A stretch of 46,577 nt of DNA from Acanthaster planci (taxonomy: Eukaryota; Echinodermata; Asteroidea; Valvatida; Acanthasteridae). Of the stretch, positions 1 to 9,306 are shown piece after piece; position 1 is the first letter of the stretch; every line of letters starts with the position of its first letter. A program made the position numbers and the translations under genes. Where the stretch lies: the NCBI RefSeq assembly GCF_001949145.1, contig NW_019091495.1:949614-996190 (forward strand), given 5' to 3'. The notes beneath the pieces are model-generated. The model was not told the origin of the DNA, made no database searches, and saw nothing but the letters and a program-made list of their open reading frames with translations.

Positions 1-6
1 GCTTGA

Positions 7-285
7 AATCCCAACAATAACCTTGTAATCGCGACCAAAGGTATGAAGACTGGTTACGTACCAAGTTTAAATTCTAACGCAGTTCCCCTAACAGAGCCCG
101 AGGCATCAGATTTTGATGAAGACTAACCAAAGCCGGACCAAGTAGAAGATCCCCCTTTACCCGTATCAAAGCCCTCTCAAGAGAAAAAAACGTTTGACAT
201 TCACAACGAAGAGAAATTATCTTTAACCGTAGGAGCTATTGCCATTGGTGGACTTTGCTCTATGTTGTACAAAGTGTTAACTTAA
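7..285 (+). pseudogene. Small membrane-protein-like ORF, interrupted by one stop
   Basis: Read in frame 1, the segment is open from base 7 apart from a TAA at 124-126, and ends at TAA 283-285. The first half is rich in Asn, Thr and acidic residues. The second half is Pro/Lys/Glu-rich and ends in a hydrophobic stretch with the motif LTVGAIAIGG just before the C-terminus, a tail-anchored pattern. The start lies at or beyond the window edge. It converges on the minus-strand cluster. No function is recognised. The organisation (polar body, single C-terminal membrane segment) resembles the ORF at 1434-1814, although the sequences do not obviously align. Confidence 0.4.
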
Positions 286-341
286 ACCAAAAAGTAAAAG
301 GCAATTTGAAAAAAAGATATTTTTTTTGCAGAATTATTCCG

Positions 342-681
342 TTACATCTTTTGAACATAAGTCAAAATCAAAACACCGGCACCCACCAACAAAGCCCATA
401 AATATTCGGCAGCCCAGCTAACAGCTTTACTAGCCGCATTGAATAGACAGCTCAAAACGCTACCAATAATACCGGGTAATGCACCTAAAGCAGACAAACC
501 CAGTTTTTTTCAACACGTTTGCCAAATTTTGCAATCGACGTTTGATGCAGTCGGTTACACCTCCTTTAGACGGAAGTTTGGGTTCAGGCAGTTTAGACCC
601 AGGCCCAGGAGTTCCAACCGCTCTAACACCAGCTGCGATAGAACTGACTAAAGTACTCACGGCTAAACTGAAAGCCGTCAA
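342..681 (-). pseudogene. Small membrane protein ORF with a one-base frameshift
   Basis: An ATG at 681 opens a frame with a Gly/Pro-rich linker (GTPGPGSKLPEPKLPSKGG) and a basic amphipathic stretch. It hits a stop at 460. The adjacent frame continues from about 500 to a TAA at 342-344, carrying a motif LPGIIG, an Ala/Trp-rich stretch and a strongly hydrophobic C-terminal segment (LWALLVGAGVLILTY). A single extra base near 497-505 explains the switch. I infer one ancestral protein of about 112 residues with a C-terminal membrane anchor. No named family is assigned. It sits 14 bp downstream of the next ORF (696-1093), operon-like or virus-like spacing. Confidence 0.45.
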
Positions 682-695
682 AATGCTTACAATCG

Positions 696-1093
696 TTACG
701 CCCTGTTCTCTAAAAGACGTTCGAATCTTTTCACCACCTTTTCAATTGTTTGTTTGATGCGATTAGCCTGAGTACGAATCTTAACCGTGTTTCTATCGAT
801 GACTTCTAACCTACGTCATCTCTCCACTTGTAAATCGTCCAACTGTTGTCGTCCAAACAGCCCATCTTTACGATCTAGATTAAAGATGTTTGGATCCCTA
901 AGTATTCGTTCATACCCTGTTTCTTTTAGAATCGCGTCGGATTCATTTTGTCTTTGGTTAACGTCGTCCAAACCTCTAACGTGTCTCGGGCTCGGCCTTC
1001 TACAAATGACAGTTCTTCTTGCGTTGTGTCTAATGAACTATCTTGTGCAAAGGTGTCTAAGTCTTCTTCGTCTTGATCTTGTTCTTCTGTCAT
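696..1093 (-). pseudogene. Acidic then coiled-coil-like small ORF, frameshifted
   Basis: ATG at 1093-1091 begins a very acidic N-terminus (MTEEQDQDEEDLDTFAQD) that runs to a stop at 926-928. From about 990 the neighbouring frame reads a charged helical segment and continues to a TAA at 696-698, interrupted by a TGA at 816-818. The C-terminal part (for example RTQANRIKQTIEKVVKRFER) looks like a basic coiled coil. The original protein would have been about 130 residues. No membrane segment and no recognised domain are seen. The two lesions indicate decay. Confidence 0.4.
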
Positions 1094-1162
1094 TTTGTCA
1101 AGGGGTATTTGTCAAATCCTACTCTCATCTTACTTTAAAATAAGCTGGTTTTTAAACTTACT

Positions 1163-1414
1163 TTAACCGGTGGGAAAACTTGCAGGTAAGACACCTTGCG
1201 CCACGAGCCAACCTTGTGTAGCCAAAGCACCACTGGCGAGTGCGGTCATTTTGGCCAAGTCTTTGACCGATAGTCAATTTAGATCGAGTGGTTTAATTTT
1301 TAGTACACGATTACTATAAAGCATGGCATAATCCATGGAGATTGCCGAAACTACTGCGCCGTGATAAATCGTGTTTGCGATCCCATTTACGTCTATTGAT
1401 TTAGCGTTACTCAT
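1163..1414 (-). pseudogene. Small hydrophobic ORF with one internal stop
   Basis: ATG at 1414-1412 opens a frame of 46 codons to a TGA at 1274-1276; the same frame then stays open to TAA 1163-1165. The full span is about 83 codons. The part after the stop is rich in Ala, Leu and Gly (LAKMTALASGALATQGW) and could form one hydrophobic helix. A single point mutation would account for the break. It lies between two other minus-strand small ORFs, with 19 bp to the stop of the upstream one. No family is recognised. Confidence 0.4.
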
Positions 1415-1433
1415 TCTTATACTGACTCCATGT

Positions 1434-1814
1434 CTAAAACTTCTTGGTCTGTGTTTGCTTGGAAGTCGATTGAACCGGTTGTGATGTCTCTAGCTTTTGA
1501 GCAGCAGGCTTCTTTTTACGAAACAAAAATAGCGCGATTCCTCCAACTACTAAACTGCCTGAAAATAAATTTCTGTTTTCTGTGTAAAGATTTCCCAAGT
1601 TTAACTTACTTCCGAGCTTTGCTCCAGGTTCTGACTCTGCGATTTTCATTTTGGAGAGTTGTTGTTTCATTTTCTTGTTGTGATTGGCTAATCTTTCACC
1701 TTGTTCTACTCGCTTTCGGTTTTTACTCTTGGTTACAGTTTGCATCTGTGTCTTAGCTGGACTATTGGCTGGTGCTGGAGTCGCTGCTTGTGATACTTGT
1801 TCTTCCGTTGACAT
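1434..1814 (-). CDS. Intact 126-aa small membrane protein ORF, function unknown
   Basis: This is the only unbroken frame in the cluster. The N-terminal half is rich in Ala, Pro, Thr, Gln and Lys, followed by a basic segment (about residues 30-60). One hydrophobic segment (SGSLVVGGIALFLF, about residues 81-95) is followed at once by a basic RKKK cluster and a polar tail. That order predicts a single-pass protein with a cytosolic basic side after the membrane helix. The start was chosen as the first ATG after a stop, 15 bp beyond the upstream reading frame. No enzyme motif is visible. The plus-strand frame over the same bases is an antisense shadow. Function is unknown; a structural or membrane protein of a mobile element is a guess. 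Confidence 0.45.
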   Translation of the reverse strand: MSTEEQVSQAATPAPANSPAKTQMQTVTKSKNRKRVEQGERLANHNKKMKQQLSKMKIAESEPGAKLGSKLNLGNLYTENRNLFSGSLVVGGIALFLFRKKKPAAQKLETSQPVQSTSKQTQTKKF

Positions 1815-1828
1815 CTTCTTTTATAATA

Positions 1829-2132
1829 GACTGATTTTTGTTGATAGCTAAATGTTTCGTTGTAATTAACGTTGCTACCAGAGGTGATACGTAAACCCCG
1901 TATTTATAACAGAGCTCGCTCAGGAAGTGACCCATCTTTTAACTAAAAAGCGGTTCTGCGGGAGAAATTGTGTCGATCTCTTTCACGGTGTGTTCTTTGC
2001 CTAGGTATTTCTTAGACTCACCCGATGCTACAACTGAACAGAGTCTGTCTTTGACGTTGGGCTTGAGTTCTGTGGTTTGTTCAGATTCGCTTTTAACTTT
2101 TGAATCGGCGAGTATACTTTTAAGTCGTCCAT
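1829..2132 (-). pseudogene. Small ORF with an early frameshift and a stop
   Basis: ATG at 2132-2130 opens a frame that stops at 2028-2030. A frame shifted by one base from about codon 17 reads a coherent hydrophilic sequence including ASGESKKYLGKEHTVKEID, stops at TAA 1939-1941, then continues with a mildly hydrophobic segment (YGVYVSPLVATLITTKHL) towards 1829. I interpret this as one ancestral protein of roughly 100 residues with two lesions. It is the most upstream member of the minus-strand series. No family name is assigned. Confidence 0.35.
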
Positions 2133-2411
2133 TTTAACCTTCGGCCGCGTGGTATATGGATACAAACATACTACATTATTCAGTGTTCCGATTGCACTCG
2201 TGTGATAAATAAAATCGTTGGGGTGTAGTGATGGCAGTATTATACATGGAATACTTATTTCATTTACTGTGGCACAAATTTGTGCCGGTAATTTAGGGGG
2301 TTGGGTGGGGTGGAGAGGGGACTTGTGTGTGTGTGGGAGGGGGTGACTTGCCCGGCCCTGGAAATTTTAAACGTCGTATGCTACGATATGGTGTACTAGT
2401 AAGGCCACATT

Positions 2412-3055
2412 ACGTTGCACAAAGCATGTTGTTGACAGCATGGAAAGTGTTTTTTCACAGCGCAGGGAGAGTTGTTTCACGGTGCAGTGAGAGTTGTTTG
2501 GCAGCATGCTAGGTGTTGTTACGCAGCAGAGTGAGTGTCATTTACAGGTACGATGAAAAATTCTTCTGGTGTTCCCTCTTATCTGGTGATAGGCTCCAAT
2601 TTTACGATTTTTGAGGTCATCTATTCATTTTGTAGCCTGAATGTTGGCTATTGAAAGCTTACAGCTTCCAGAACCCTTGGAGAGGAAAAAATAACGTGCA
2701 TTAGAATTTTGCTGTCCTTTGCCTCTTTTAAAGTAGACAGCAGACAGGCAGCAGACAAGAACCCTCATGAAATTGAGAAGAATCGACCCAGTCAAAAGTT
2801 TGAAGCTATAGTAAAGAACGAGGCCATAATCTTTCAAGGGGTCACCAGGCGGTGCTATTTCTAGCGTTTTTACGCTGGGACGTTCTCTGATGTGAGCCCT
2901 TATTGGTGTAATCTTAACTACACACTGCTAAACGACACTCAATGAGCAGCCAAACAACACTCCTCAGAGTGTAACAACACTCGGCGCGTTGTGAAACAAC
3001 GTTTACAACGTTGTACAATGAAACAAGACTTACCACTTTGTGTAACATCACTCAT
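2412..3055. repeat. Foldback-type repeat: two inverted arrays of a GTTGTT unit
   Basis: The left part (about 2412-2548) has several degenerate copies of a 22-25 bp unit of the type gagagttgtttcacggtgca. The right part (about 2928-3055) has the same kind of unit in the opposite orientation (AACAACACTC, AAACAACACTCC, AACAACACTCGGCG). About 380 bp of unrelated sequence lies between. This is the layout of a foldback or MITE-like element with subterminal inverted tandem repeats. No ORF inside looks coding. Confidence 0.5.
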
Positions 3056-3216
3056 CGCCCTGCCTAATGTGGGCTTAATAGTCACCATAGCTTGGTGCCT
3101 CCAGTGATGGCGCACAGTAGCTCGTTAATTACCCTGTGTCTCACCTCGACAAAAAAGTGCAGAAACCTTCTTGGACAAGGCTATGCTAGGCCACATTTTG
3201 AATACAAGCGTTTCGC

Positions 3217-3356
3217 AATAGTGTGCCTCCAAGAGTTTGCAACGCGTTGACCAATCACAGTGCAGGAAATATATCGACCGTGCTTGGAAAAGATTGACAG
3301 ATTTTACCCATGGTGATTGGTCAACGCCTTGCAAACTCTTGGAGGCGCACTATAGA
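3217..3356. repeat. Inverted repeat hairpin, about 43-bp arms
   Basis: The left arm begins near 3217 and includes gcctccaagagtttgcaacg and gttgaccaatcac. The right arm (3312-3356) reads the complement, including gtgattggtcaacg and tgcaaactcttggaggc. There are only a few mismatches over about 43 bp and the loop is about 50 bp. The ORFs on the two strands here mirror each other because of the palindrome. It may be a small MITE or the terminal palindrome of a larger one. Confidence 0.7.
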
Positions 3357-3359
3357 TCC

Positions 3360-5718
3360 TATTTACTTGGAGGCCATTTTTTATTTTATTCCCCGAATCT
3401 GTTTTACATATTGCAAACTGTCGATTAGGACGGCACCAGACAGTTTTATACTTCCATGCGTTCCAAACCTCCCTTTCAATATTTTTCAGGATCTGGCAAT
3501 GGCAATTCTATGTGTTCAATAATGAATTTAAAATTATTCATCAGAGTAGACAGGTGCAAATTTGTCGTGAAATTTCATTTTATTGTTTCATTTGTTCTCT
3601 CAACATTCAAAAATGAAGAGTTAACCTCGCTTTCAAATTCATTATGGCTGGCCCCGTGAATAAAGTCTATTGTGAATCACGCGTATTGCAAAGGGTGGGG
3701 CCATATTTAATTTTGTTGGTTTGTTTATATTTGTTATATGTGCATTTGTATATTAGTTTTAAAGAGTAATATTGGTTTTGTCTCTTTTACCCCAATGGCC
3801 GTCCAAATAAGTGCACCGTCTTGCGGGTATGCAGCAGCAAAAAGGGGTTGACTATAAGTGAAATTGACAGTCCTTCGGTGTAAACCTGAGAGATCATAAG
3901 TAGACCTAGAGGGGACGACGGTTGCGTATAATTGTCCCAATATGCACGGACATCTTGGAACTCGTCACGCCGACGCGTATGCATGAAACGCACACGAGCG
4001 CATGAGACGTAACGTGAATAGAGTACCGAAGTGTGATGTCACTGTGAAACAGAAAGTTCAGTGCAAACGAATGGAGTACGCGCGTGTGTTGGTTCACGCG
4101 CTGGTTCTAGCGCTAATACCTTTTATACCACTAATTGTGCGCGTGAGGTATTCACTTCGGTAATCTAGTGACGACCAGTCTTTTACCTCACGCACCGCGT
4201 GCACCCATCCTATCTCCTGTCTTCAAGCGTTCAAAAAGCGGCATTTCGCAAAATATTATTGCAAAAAACATATTGCCACAACGTTTTCCGTTATTTTTTA
4301 AATGAAGTTTTCTGTCACGGATCCAGTACTCATAAGCATTGGTGATAATGTTGAATTTGACTATAGTTTAAAACTGCCAGTTTTTAAACTACGTTAGCGC
4401 CACCTGTTGGTCTTTTGAAAACAAACTCGGCACAACGAACATGAAGGTTTCGATGCGCATGAGAGTGGGCGGCTTGATATTTGAGTAGGTGTTTGGGTGG
4501 TGTCTGGGTGGAGCTTAGACCAATGTGCGAGTTTCTAGATCTTGAAATTTAAACCATTTCTAAGTTTCTCTAAACTATTACTGTGCCATCGGTATTCCAA
4601 TACAACAGGGTAATTTTCCCCGACAGGCCAAAGTTAGAGCGCTTTCTCAAGGTGCTGCGTGCTCTTGCAGAGCCTAGCTATCAACCGACCTGTTTTTGTT
4701 TAATAAAGTAAAGAAATCAAAATCGTCGAAATTGGACCAGAGGAATATATCAACTGCTGATCAGCAAGGGCGCAACCAAGAATTTAAAACAATAACAAAA
4801 AACAGAAAACACGGCGATGACCAATGCAATGTACACACATCTCATTACCGGGTATCTGAGGCGACGAGGGGGGGGTCCAAGTCGAGAATGGCTAGATCCC
4901 TTCCTCGACTCTGTGGACTGTGTGTGCATTCCTTCACTACCGGTAGCCCCTGGTAGTGTATGATGACGCTGACCAGCTATTCAGGATAAATACACATAAC
5001 CGTAAGTGAATCGCATGCGTATTTCAAAAGCTACACGCTCGTTCCCCTGTATTTTCCTACACGTCATGCATGCGTAAATCTGCGTCGCGCGTAAAAACAC
5101 TTTTACTAAAGTCCCAATTCGCCCCATAGACATATAAACACATAGACCACCAGTTTTGCACGTTTAACAGTGATTTTCAAAAGCCCGGGCAAGCAGTGGG
5201 CGAAACAATAAATGGCAGCGCGTTCAATGCAAATTGCGCGTGACGCACTTAGCTATAGATTGCATGCATTTGTTTACCTGTGCTCTAAAAAACGCTCCTT
5301 TTTAACTCGTTTGCACGGCTATCTCTTCTTTTCAAATGTTGCAACCACAATGATTCGAATCTGCGTGGAACAAATTAAGTAAACAGAGGATTTTTTTTTA
5401 ACAATCGGAAAATGGCTTCATAGCATTTTATGGCTGGAATTCTTCAACCATGTGTAAATCCCTAAACCGAGGGTGAATTTGCCCACGCTTTTGTATTCAG
5501 TCGGGTGCCGTCTCGGCTACGGTACCCCGCCGTTGTTTTGAATAAGAGCTGTGTATGTCTGTGATGCGGCCCGAGCTGAACTGCACCCCCAATCGGCAAA
5601 AGAAAGACAGGTGGTTAAAAGTGGGTCCTTGCAGACGTTCTGCGTGTACGTAAAAACCATACATGACGGAATAAATTAGTTATTCGTACTCAACGTCCTC
5701 CGTGTCAAACGTGCATAT
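3360..5718. other. Gene-free stretch with scattered short repeats
   Basis: I see no convincing coding exon on either strand; frames are short and lack motifs. Notable small items are an exact 10-bp inverted pair (gcgtgaggta near 4142, tacctcacgc near 4187) and a CTCF-like core (accaacaggtggcgct on the minus strand near 4397-4412). A phrase like tggctggccccgtgaa near 3646 recurs near 6011, pointing to old dispersed repeats. Confidence 0.5.
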
Positions 5719-5835
5719 GGGTGCATTCCACCAAATGGTTGTATTTCTGCGCGCGAGCTCGTTAATATTTTGTGATCCCACGGGTTTTTTATAATGAGAC
5801 AGGCCATAATCAGGAGATATCATAGAACTATTTCT
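5719..5835. repeat. Dispersed repeat, copy 1 (second copy at 21002-21115)
   Basis: About 110 bp starting gggtgcat and including ttaatattttgtgatcccac recurs at 21002-21115 in the same orientation with scattered substitutions and small indels. Neither copy has coding features. The larger family boundaries are not visible, although the sequence to 6130 also has repeat-like character. Confidence 0.65.
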
Positions 5836-6444
5836 ATAAATATCAAATTTAGGACTGATAGCCTCCAGTTCAGGGTATTTCTTTCACAAAACGCCCGAAA
5901 CTGCGGACCTATTTTGGATAGAAGTGGGGGATACATTCAGAAAAAAGCGCTTAGTTTTATTGCTATTTGGGGGTATCTTCGTTCAAAGGCGAATAAAAAA
6001 ATTTTTTCGTGGCTAGCCCCATGAAATTCAAACGAAAAGTGATCTTCTGGCCATAATCTTGAATTTCCAGGGGAAAAACGGTGGCCAACCTCTTCTCGAG
6101 AGTCAACAGGCGGCGCTATTTCGGTCCGATTTTGCACTTTTTTCTATGGGCGCGTTTGGTGTAGTGCTACCATATACTTTTGCGCCTTACGGCGCACCTA
6201 TGCGATGAGTACCAAGATAGCACGCCCTTTGTTCCTCTTGGAGCGGGTATATGTCTGTGGGTATATCCCAAATAGTAGGATATTTAAATTATACAATACC
6301 AGTGGTAAATCAAACAAGACATGGTGGAAACCAACATGGGAACAAGGTTGGCCTTGCCCCTCTAGCCTTACTGCTTATGGTTTGTTATAATGGTGCTTTC
6401 AGCTACTGTACTCAGGCTATTTGCACCAATAACTATACGTTTAT
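5836..6444. other. Gene-free stretch before the gypsy breakpoint
   Basis: No supported gene. A motif gtcaacaggcggcgctattt near 6101 resembles one at 2848 (gtcaccaggcggtgctattt), and both are preceded by ggccataatctt, so this is probably another dispersed repeat. A hydrophobic reading near 6345-6400 was considered as a signal peptide but is interrupted. Confidence 0.4.
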
Positions 6445-9306
6445 TCATNCATGTGTACATGTAAACAAATCCTTAGGAACTTGACTTTGATGTGCACTAG
6501 TTCTAGGTGGTTTTGGTTTAAGCTCCGACATGTAATGACGAAGGCGGTCGACATAACTGGTTGGGTCTAGACTTTCTACATTTTTGACTGGAACGAGTAA
6601 TTCGCCAGGGAGTCGAAGAGTGGAACCATAAACCAGCTCTGCGGCACTACATCCTAAGTCAGCTTTAAACGATGAGCGAAGACTAAGTAGAATAAGTGGT
6701 AATGATTCTGTCCACTTGTTAGGTTCCCTTTGAGCTTTTAATGCTGACTTGAGGGTTCGATGAAATCGTTCCACTAATCCGTTTGCAACGGGGTGGTAAG
6801 CAGTTGTACGAATGTGTTTGGTGCCAAGAAGGTGCGATAGATGTTTGAAAAGGTTTGACTCAAACTGGCTACCTCTATCAGTTGTTATAGTTGTAGGCAC
6901 TCCAAATCTGGCTATCCAATTGTCAACAAAGGCTTTTGCGACTGTTTCAGCTACAATATTAGAAATTGGTATTGCCTCAGGCCACCTTGTAAATCGATCT
7001 ATGCAAGTAAGCAAGTAAGAAAAACCATGAGACGAAGGAAGAGGGCCAACTAAATCTATATGTACTTGGCTAAAACGAGCGTCAGGGGTTGCGAAAGTAC
7101 CTATCGGTGTCACTGTGTGACGCTGTACTTTTGCACGCTGACATTGAATGCATTGCCTGGTCCAATTCCGAACATCTTGATTAATGGATGGCCATACAAA
7201 TCTCTCAGTGATTAGACGTTGTGTGGCCCGAATACCTGGATGGGATAGCTCATGTAAAGAGTGAAAAATGTCACGCCTAAATTCTTTTGGAATATACGCA
7301 CGTAGTCTACCAGTTGATGTATCACAGATAATGGTATTCTGCGATACGAGTATAGGTAGTTCTTCAAAATGAAGACTAGACGATTTGCGAAGCTTTGCTA
7401 GTTCTGGATCTGTCTTCTGTTTGATTGCAATTTGGTCAAAATCAATAAAATCGCTGGTTTGACAAACGCAGTGGAAGAAATTGACATCATACCTTGAAAG
7501 TGCGTCAGCGACAACATTTTCTGAGCCTTTTATGTGGCGTACGTCAGTACTGAACTGAGAGATGTAGTCTAAGTGCCGAATTTCTCTCGGTGAGTAGCGA
7601 TCTGGCTTCGATTTGAATGCATACGTTAGAGGTTTGTGATCAGTCAAGATGAAAAAGTCGCGACCTTCTAAATAATATCTAAAGTGGCGAATTGCTAAAT
7701 ATACAGCCAGCAACTCGCGACCAAACGTACTGTATCTAGTCTCTGCTGGTTGTAAACGTTTAGAGAAAAACGAGATTGGTTTCATCTGACCATCAACGTA
7801 TTGATTAAGTACACCTCCAACTGCCTTGTTTGATGCGTCCACCATTAAACAAAGAGGAGCGTCTGCAAGTGGGTGAACGAGCAAAGTGTGTTGAGCTAGA
7901 GCGGATTTAGCTTTGTCAAAGGCAAGTAACTCTCCTTCCGACAGTTCAATTACTTTGTCCTTTCTTTTACACGAAAGGAGGTCCGTCAATGGTTGTAAAA
8001 TGTCGGCGCAGTGTGGAATGAAACGCCTGTAAAAATTGATCAATCCCAAAAACTCTCGTAGTTTACGAAGCGAGGTCGGAACAGGAAAGTCTTGTATGAC
8101 TTCAACTTTACTCTCCAAAGGTCTAATACCGTTGGAGTCGATAGTGTGGCCAAGAAATTCAAGGCTAGAAACACCGAACTCACACTTGCTAGGATTGACA
8201 ACGACACCATATTCGCGAAGGCGGTCAAAAAGTAGCTTTAGATGTTGCTCATGTTGTTCTGCATCATCACTTGCTATCAGTAAATCATCGATATATGCGT
8301 AAACGAAGTCAAGACCATGCAAGACTTGGTCGATGAATCTCTGGAAAGTTTGGGCTGCATTCCTTAAACCAAAGGGCATCCGAATATATTCAAAAAGGCC
8401 AAAAGGTGTGATGATGGCCGTTTTAGGAATGTCTTCAGGTGCAATAGGTATTTGATGGTAAGCTTTAACTAGATCAATTTTGCTAAAGATAGTCTTACCA
8501 TGTAAATTCGTCGAAAAATCGTGGATATGCGGAATAGGGTATCTATCAGGTACCGTGATATTGTTTAAGGCACGATAATCGCCACAAGGCCTCCAATCAC
8601 CTGATTTTTTGGGCGCCATGTGCAATGGTGAAGACCACTGACTATCTGATGGGCGAATAATTCCTAATTCCAACATATGATCAAATTCGGCTTTTGCTGC
8701 TGGCAATTTATTTGCTGCTAGTCGTCTAGGTCGAGCATTGACTGGTTGTCCAGTAGTTTTTATCTGATGAGTGACGTTGTGCTTGATAGAACTTTCCTTA
8801 TAATTTGGCCTAGTTATTTCTGGATATTGACTGAGCAAGGAAGTGTAAGCATTGTCACTGTTAGGCATAGCGAATACTGGGCCTGGTGAGTTTACAGACG
8901 TTACATTGCCGTTAACAGTGAGATTAGTCTGTGAATCAATCAATCGGCGGTTTTTAACATCTACCACTAGAGAAAAATGTCTAAGAAAATCGGCGCCAAT
9001 AATCGGCACAGGTACAGCGGCGATAATGAAAATCCATTTTAAATCGCGCCTTAATCCGAAATTCAGTGTCATAGATCTCTCTCCGTAAGTGGTGATGAGG
9101 GTCTTATTAACCGCTTGCAATGTATACGAACTACTGTTGCGCTTATCACTATTGGTTGGTGGAATAACACTAACTTCAGCGCCAGTGTCAACAAGAAATC
9201 TGGTACCAGTAATTTTGTCTGTAACATAGAATAGACGACTTTTTGTTTTGCCAGTCGAACCCGCCGTCCCTAGTTGCTGGCTTTCTAGTTTTCCTGATTT
9301 GTCGCC
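6445..9306 (-). CDS. pol: Gypsy Pol polyprotein (protease-RT-RNase H-integrase), C-terminally truncated
   Basis: The frame opens after a TAA at 9307-9309 and runs 953 codons to a TGA at 6445-6447. Aspartic protease: [14 protein letters not shown], catalytic Asp-Thr-Gly at residues 40-42. Reverse transcriptase: YIDD at about 338-341. RNase H: Asp in VDAS near 490, TDHKPL near 555, DALSR near 600. Integrase: His-His-Cys-Cys zinc site at about 685, 689, 719 and 722; catalytic Asp 751, Asp 810 and Glu 846 (D-D-35-E). All catalytic residues are present and no internal stop is seen. The final codon before the stop contains an N. The expected C-terminal integrase extension is missing. Translation probably depends on a -1 shift from gag. 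Confidence 0.92.
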   Translation of the reverse strand, partial: GDKSGKLESQQLGTAGSTGKTKSRLFYVTDKITGTRFLVDTGAEVSVIPPTNSDKRNSSSYTLQAVNKTLITTYGERSMTLNFGLRRDLKWIFIIAAVPVPIIGADFLRHFSLVVDVKNRRLIDSQTNLTVNGNVTSVNSPGPVFAMPNSDNAYTSLLSQYPEITRPNYKESSIKHNVTHQIKTTGQPVNARPRRLAANKLPAAKAEFDHMLELGIIRPSDSQWSSPLHMAPKKSGDWRPCGDYRALNNITVPDRYPIPHIHDFSTNLHGKTIFSKIDLVKAYHQIPIAPEDIPKTAIITPFGLFEYIRMPFGLRNAAQTFQRFIDQVLHGLDFVYAYIDDLLIASDDAEQHEQHLKLLFDRLREYGVVVNPSKCEFGVSSLEFLGHTIDSNGIRPLESKVEVIQDFPVPTSLRKLREFLGLINFYRRFIPHCADILQPLTDLLSCKRKDKVIELSEGELLAFDKAKSALAQHTLLVHPLADAPLCLMVDASNKAVGGVLNQYVDGQMKPISFFSKRLQPAETRYSTFGRELLAVYLAIRHFRYYLEGRDFFILTDHKPLTYAFKSKPDRYSPREIRHLDYISQFSTDVRHIKGSENVVADALSRYDVNFFHCVCQTSDFIDFDQIAIKQKTDPELAKLRKSSSLHFEELPILVSQNTIICDTSTGRLRAYIPKEFRRDIFHSLHELSHPGIRATQRLITERFVWPSINQDVRNWTRQCIQCQRAKVQRHTVTPIGTFATPDARFSQVHIDLVGPLPSSHGFSYLLTCIDRFTRWPEAIPISNIVAETVAKAFVDNWIARFGVPTTITTDRGSQFESNLFKHLSHLLGTKHIRTTAYHPVANGLVERFHRTLKSALKAQREPNKWTESLPLILLSLRSSFKADLGCSAAELVYGSTLRLPGELLVPVKNVESLDPTSYVDRLRHYMSELKPKPPRTSAHQSQVPKDLFTCTHX

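Larger units (their letters stand above)
1..2132. mobile_element. Decayed compact cluster of six small ORFs, possibly virus-like or Polinton-like
   Basis: Six short reading frames are packed with gaps mostly under 60 bp and no sign of introns: five on the minus strand (2132-1829, 1814-1434, 1414-1163, 1093-696, 681-342) and one converging on the plus strand (7-285). Only 1814-1434 is intact; each of the others has one or two stops or frameshifts, yet the reading continues sensibly in another frame. Three products have a polar body followed by one glycine-rich hydrophobic segment near the C-terminus. Such dense co-oriented small genes are unlike host genes nearby and resemble a DNA-virus or Polinton/Maverick-type element. 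I see no polymerase, integrase, capsid or packaging ATPase here, so the class is inference. The element probably extends left of the window. Confidence 0.45.

Noticed and set aside
1430-1756. 108-codon plus-strand frame rich in Phe, Leu and Cys
   Set aside because: Antisense shadow of the intact minus-strand ORF at 1434-1814.
6320-6420. Possible signal peptide of the missing UGT N-terminus (hydrophobic run LALLLMVCYNGAFS)
   Set aside because: The nearest good ATG hits a stop after a few codons; a frameshift would be needed and no UGT N-terminal motif follows.
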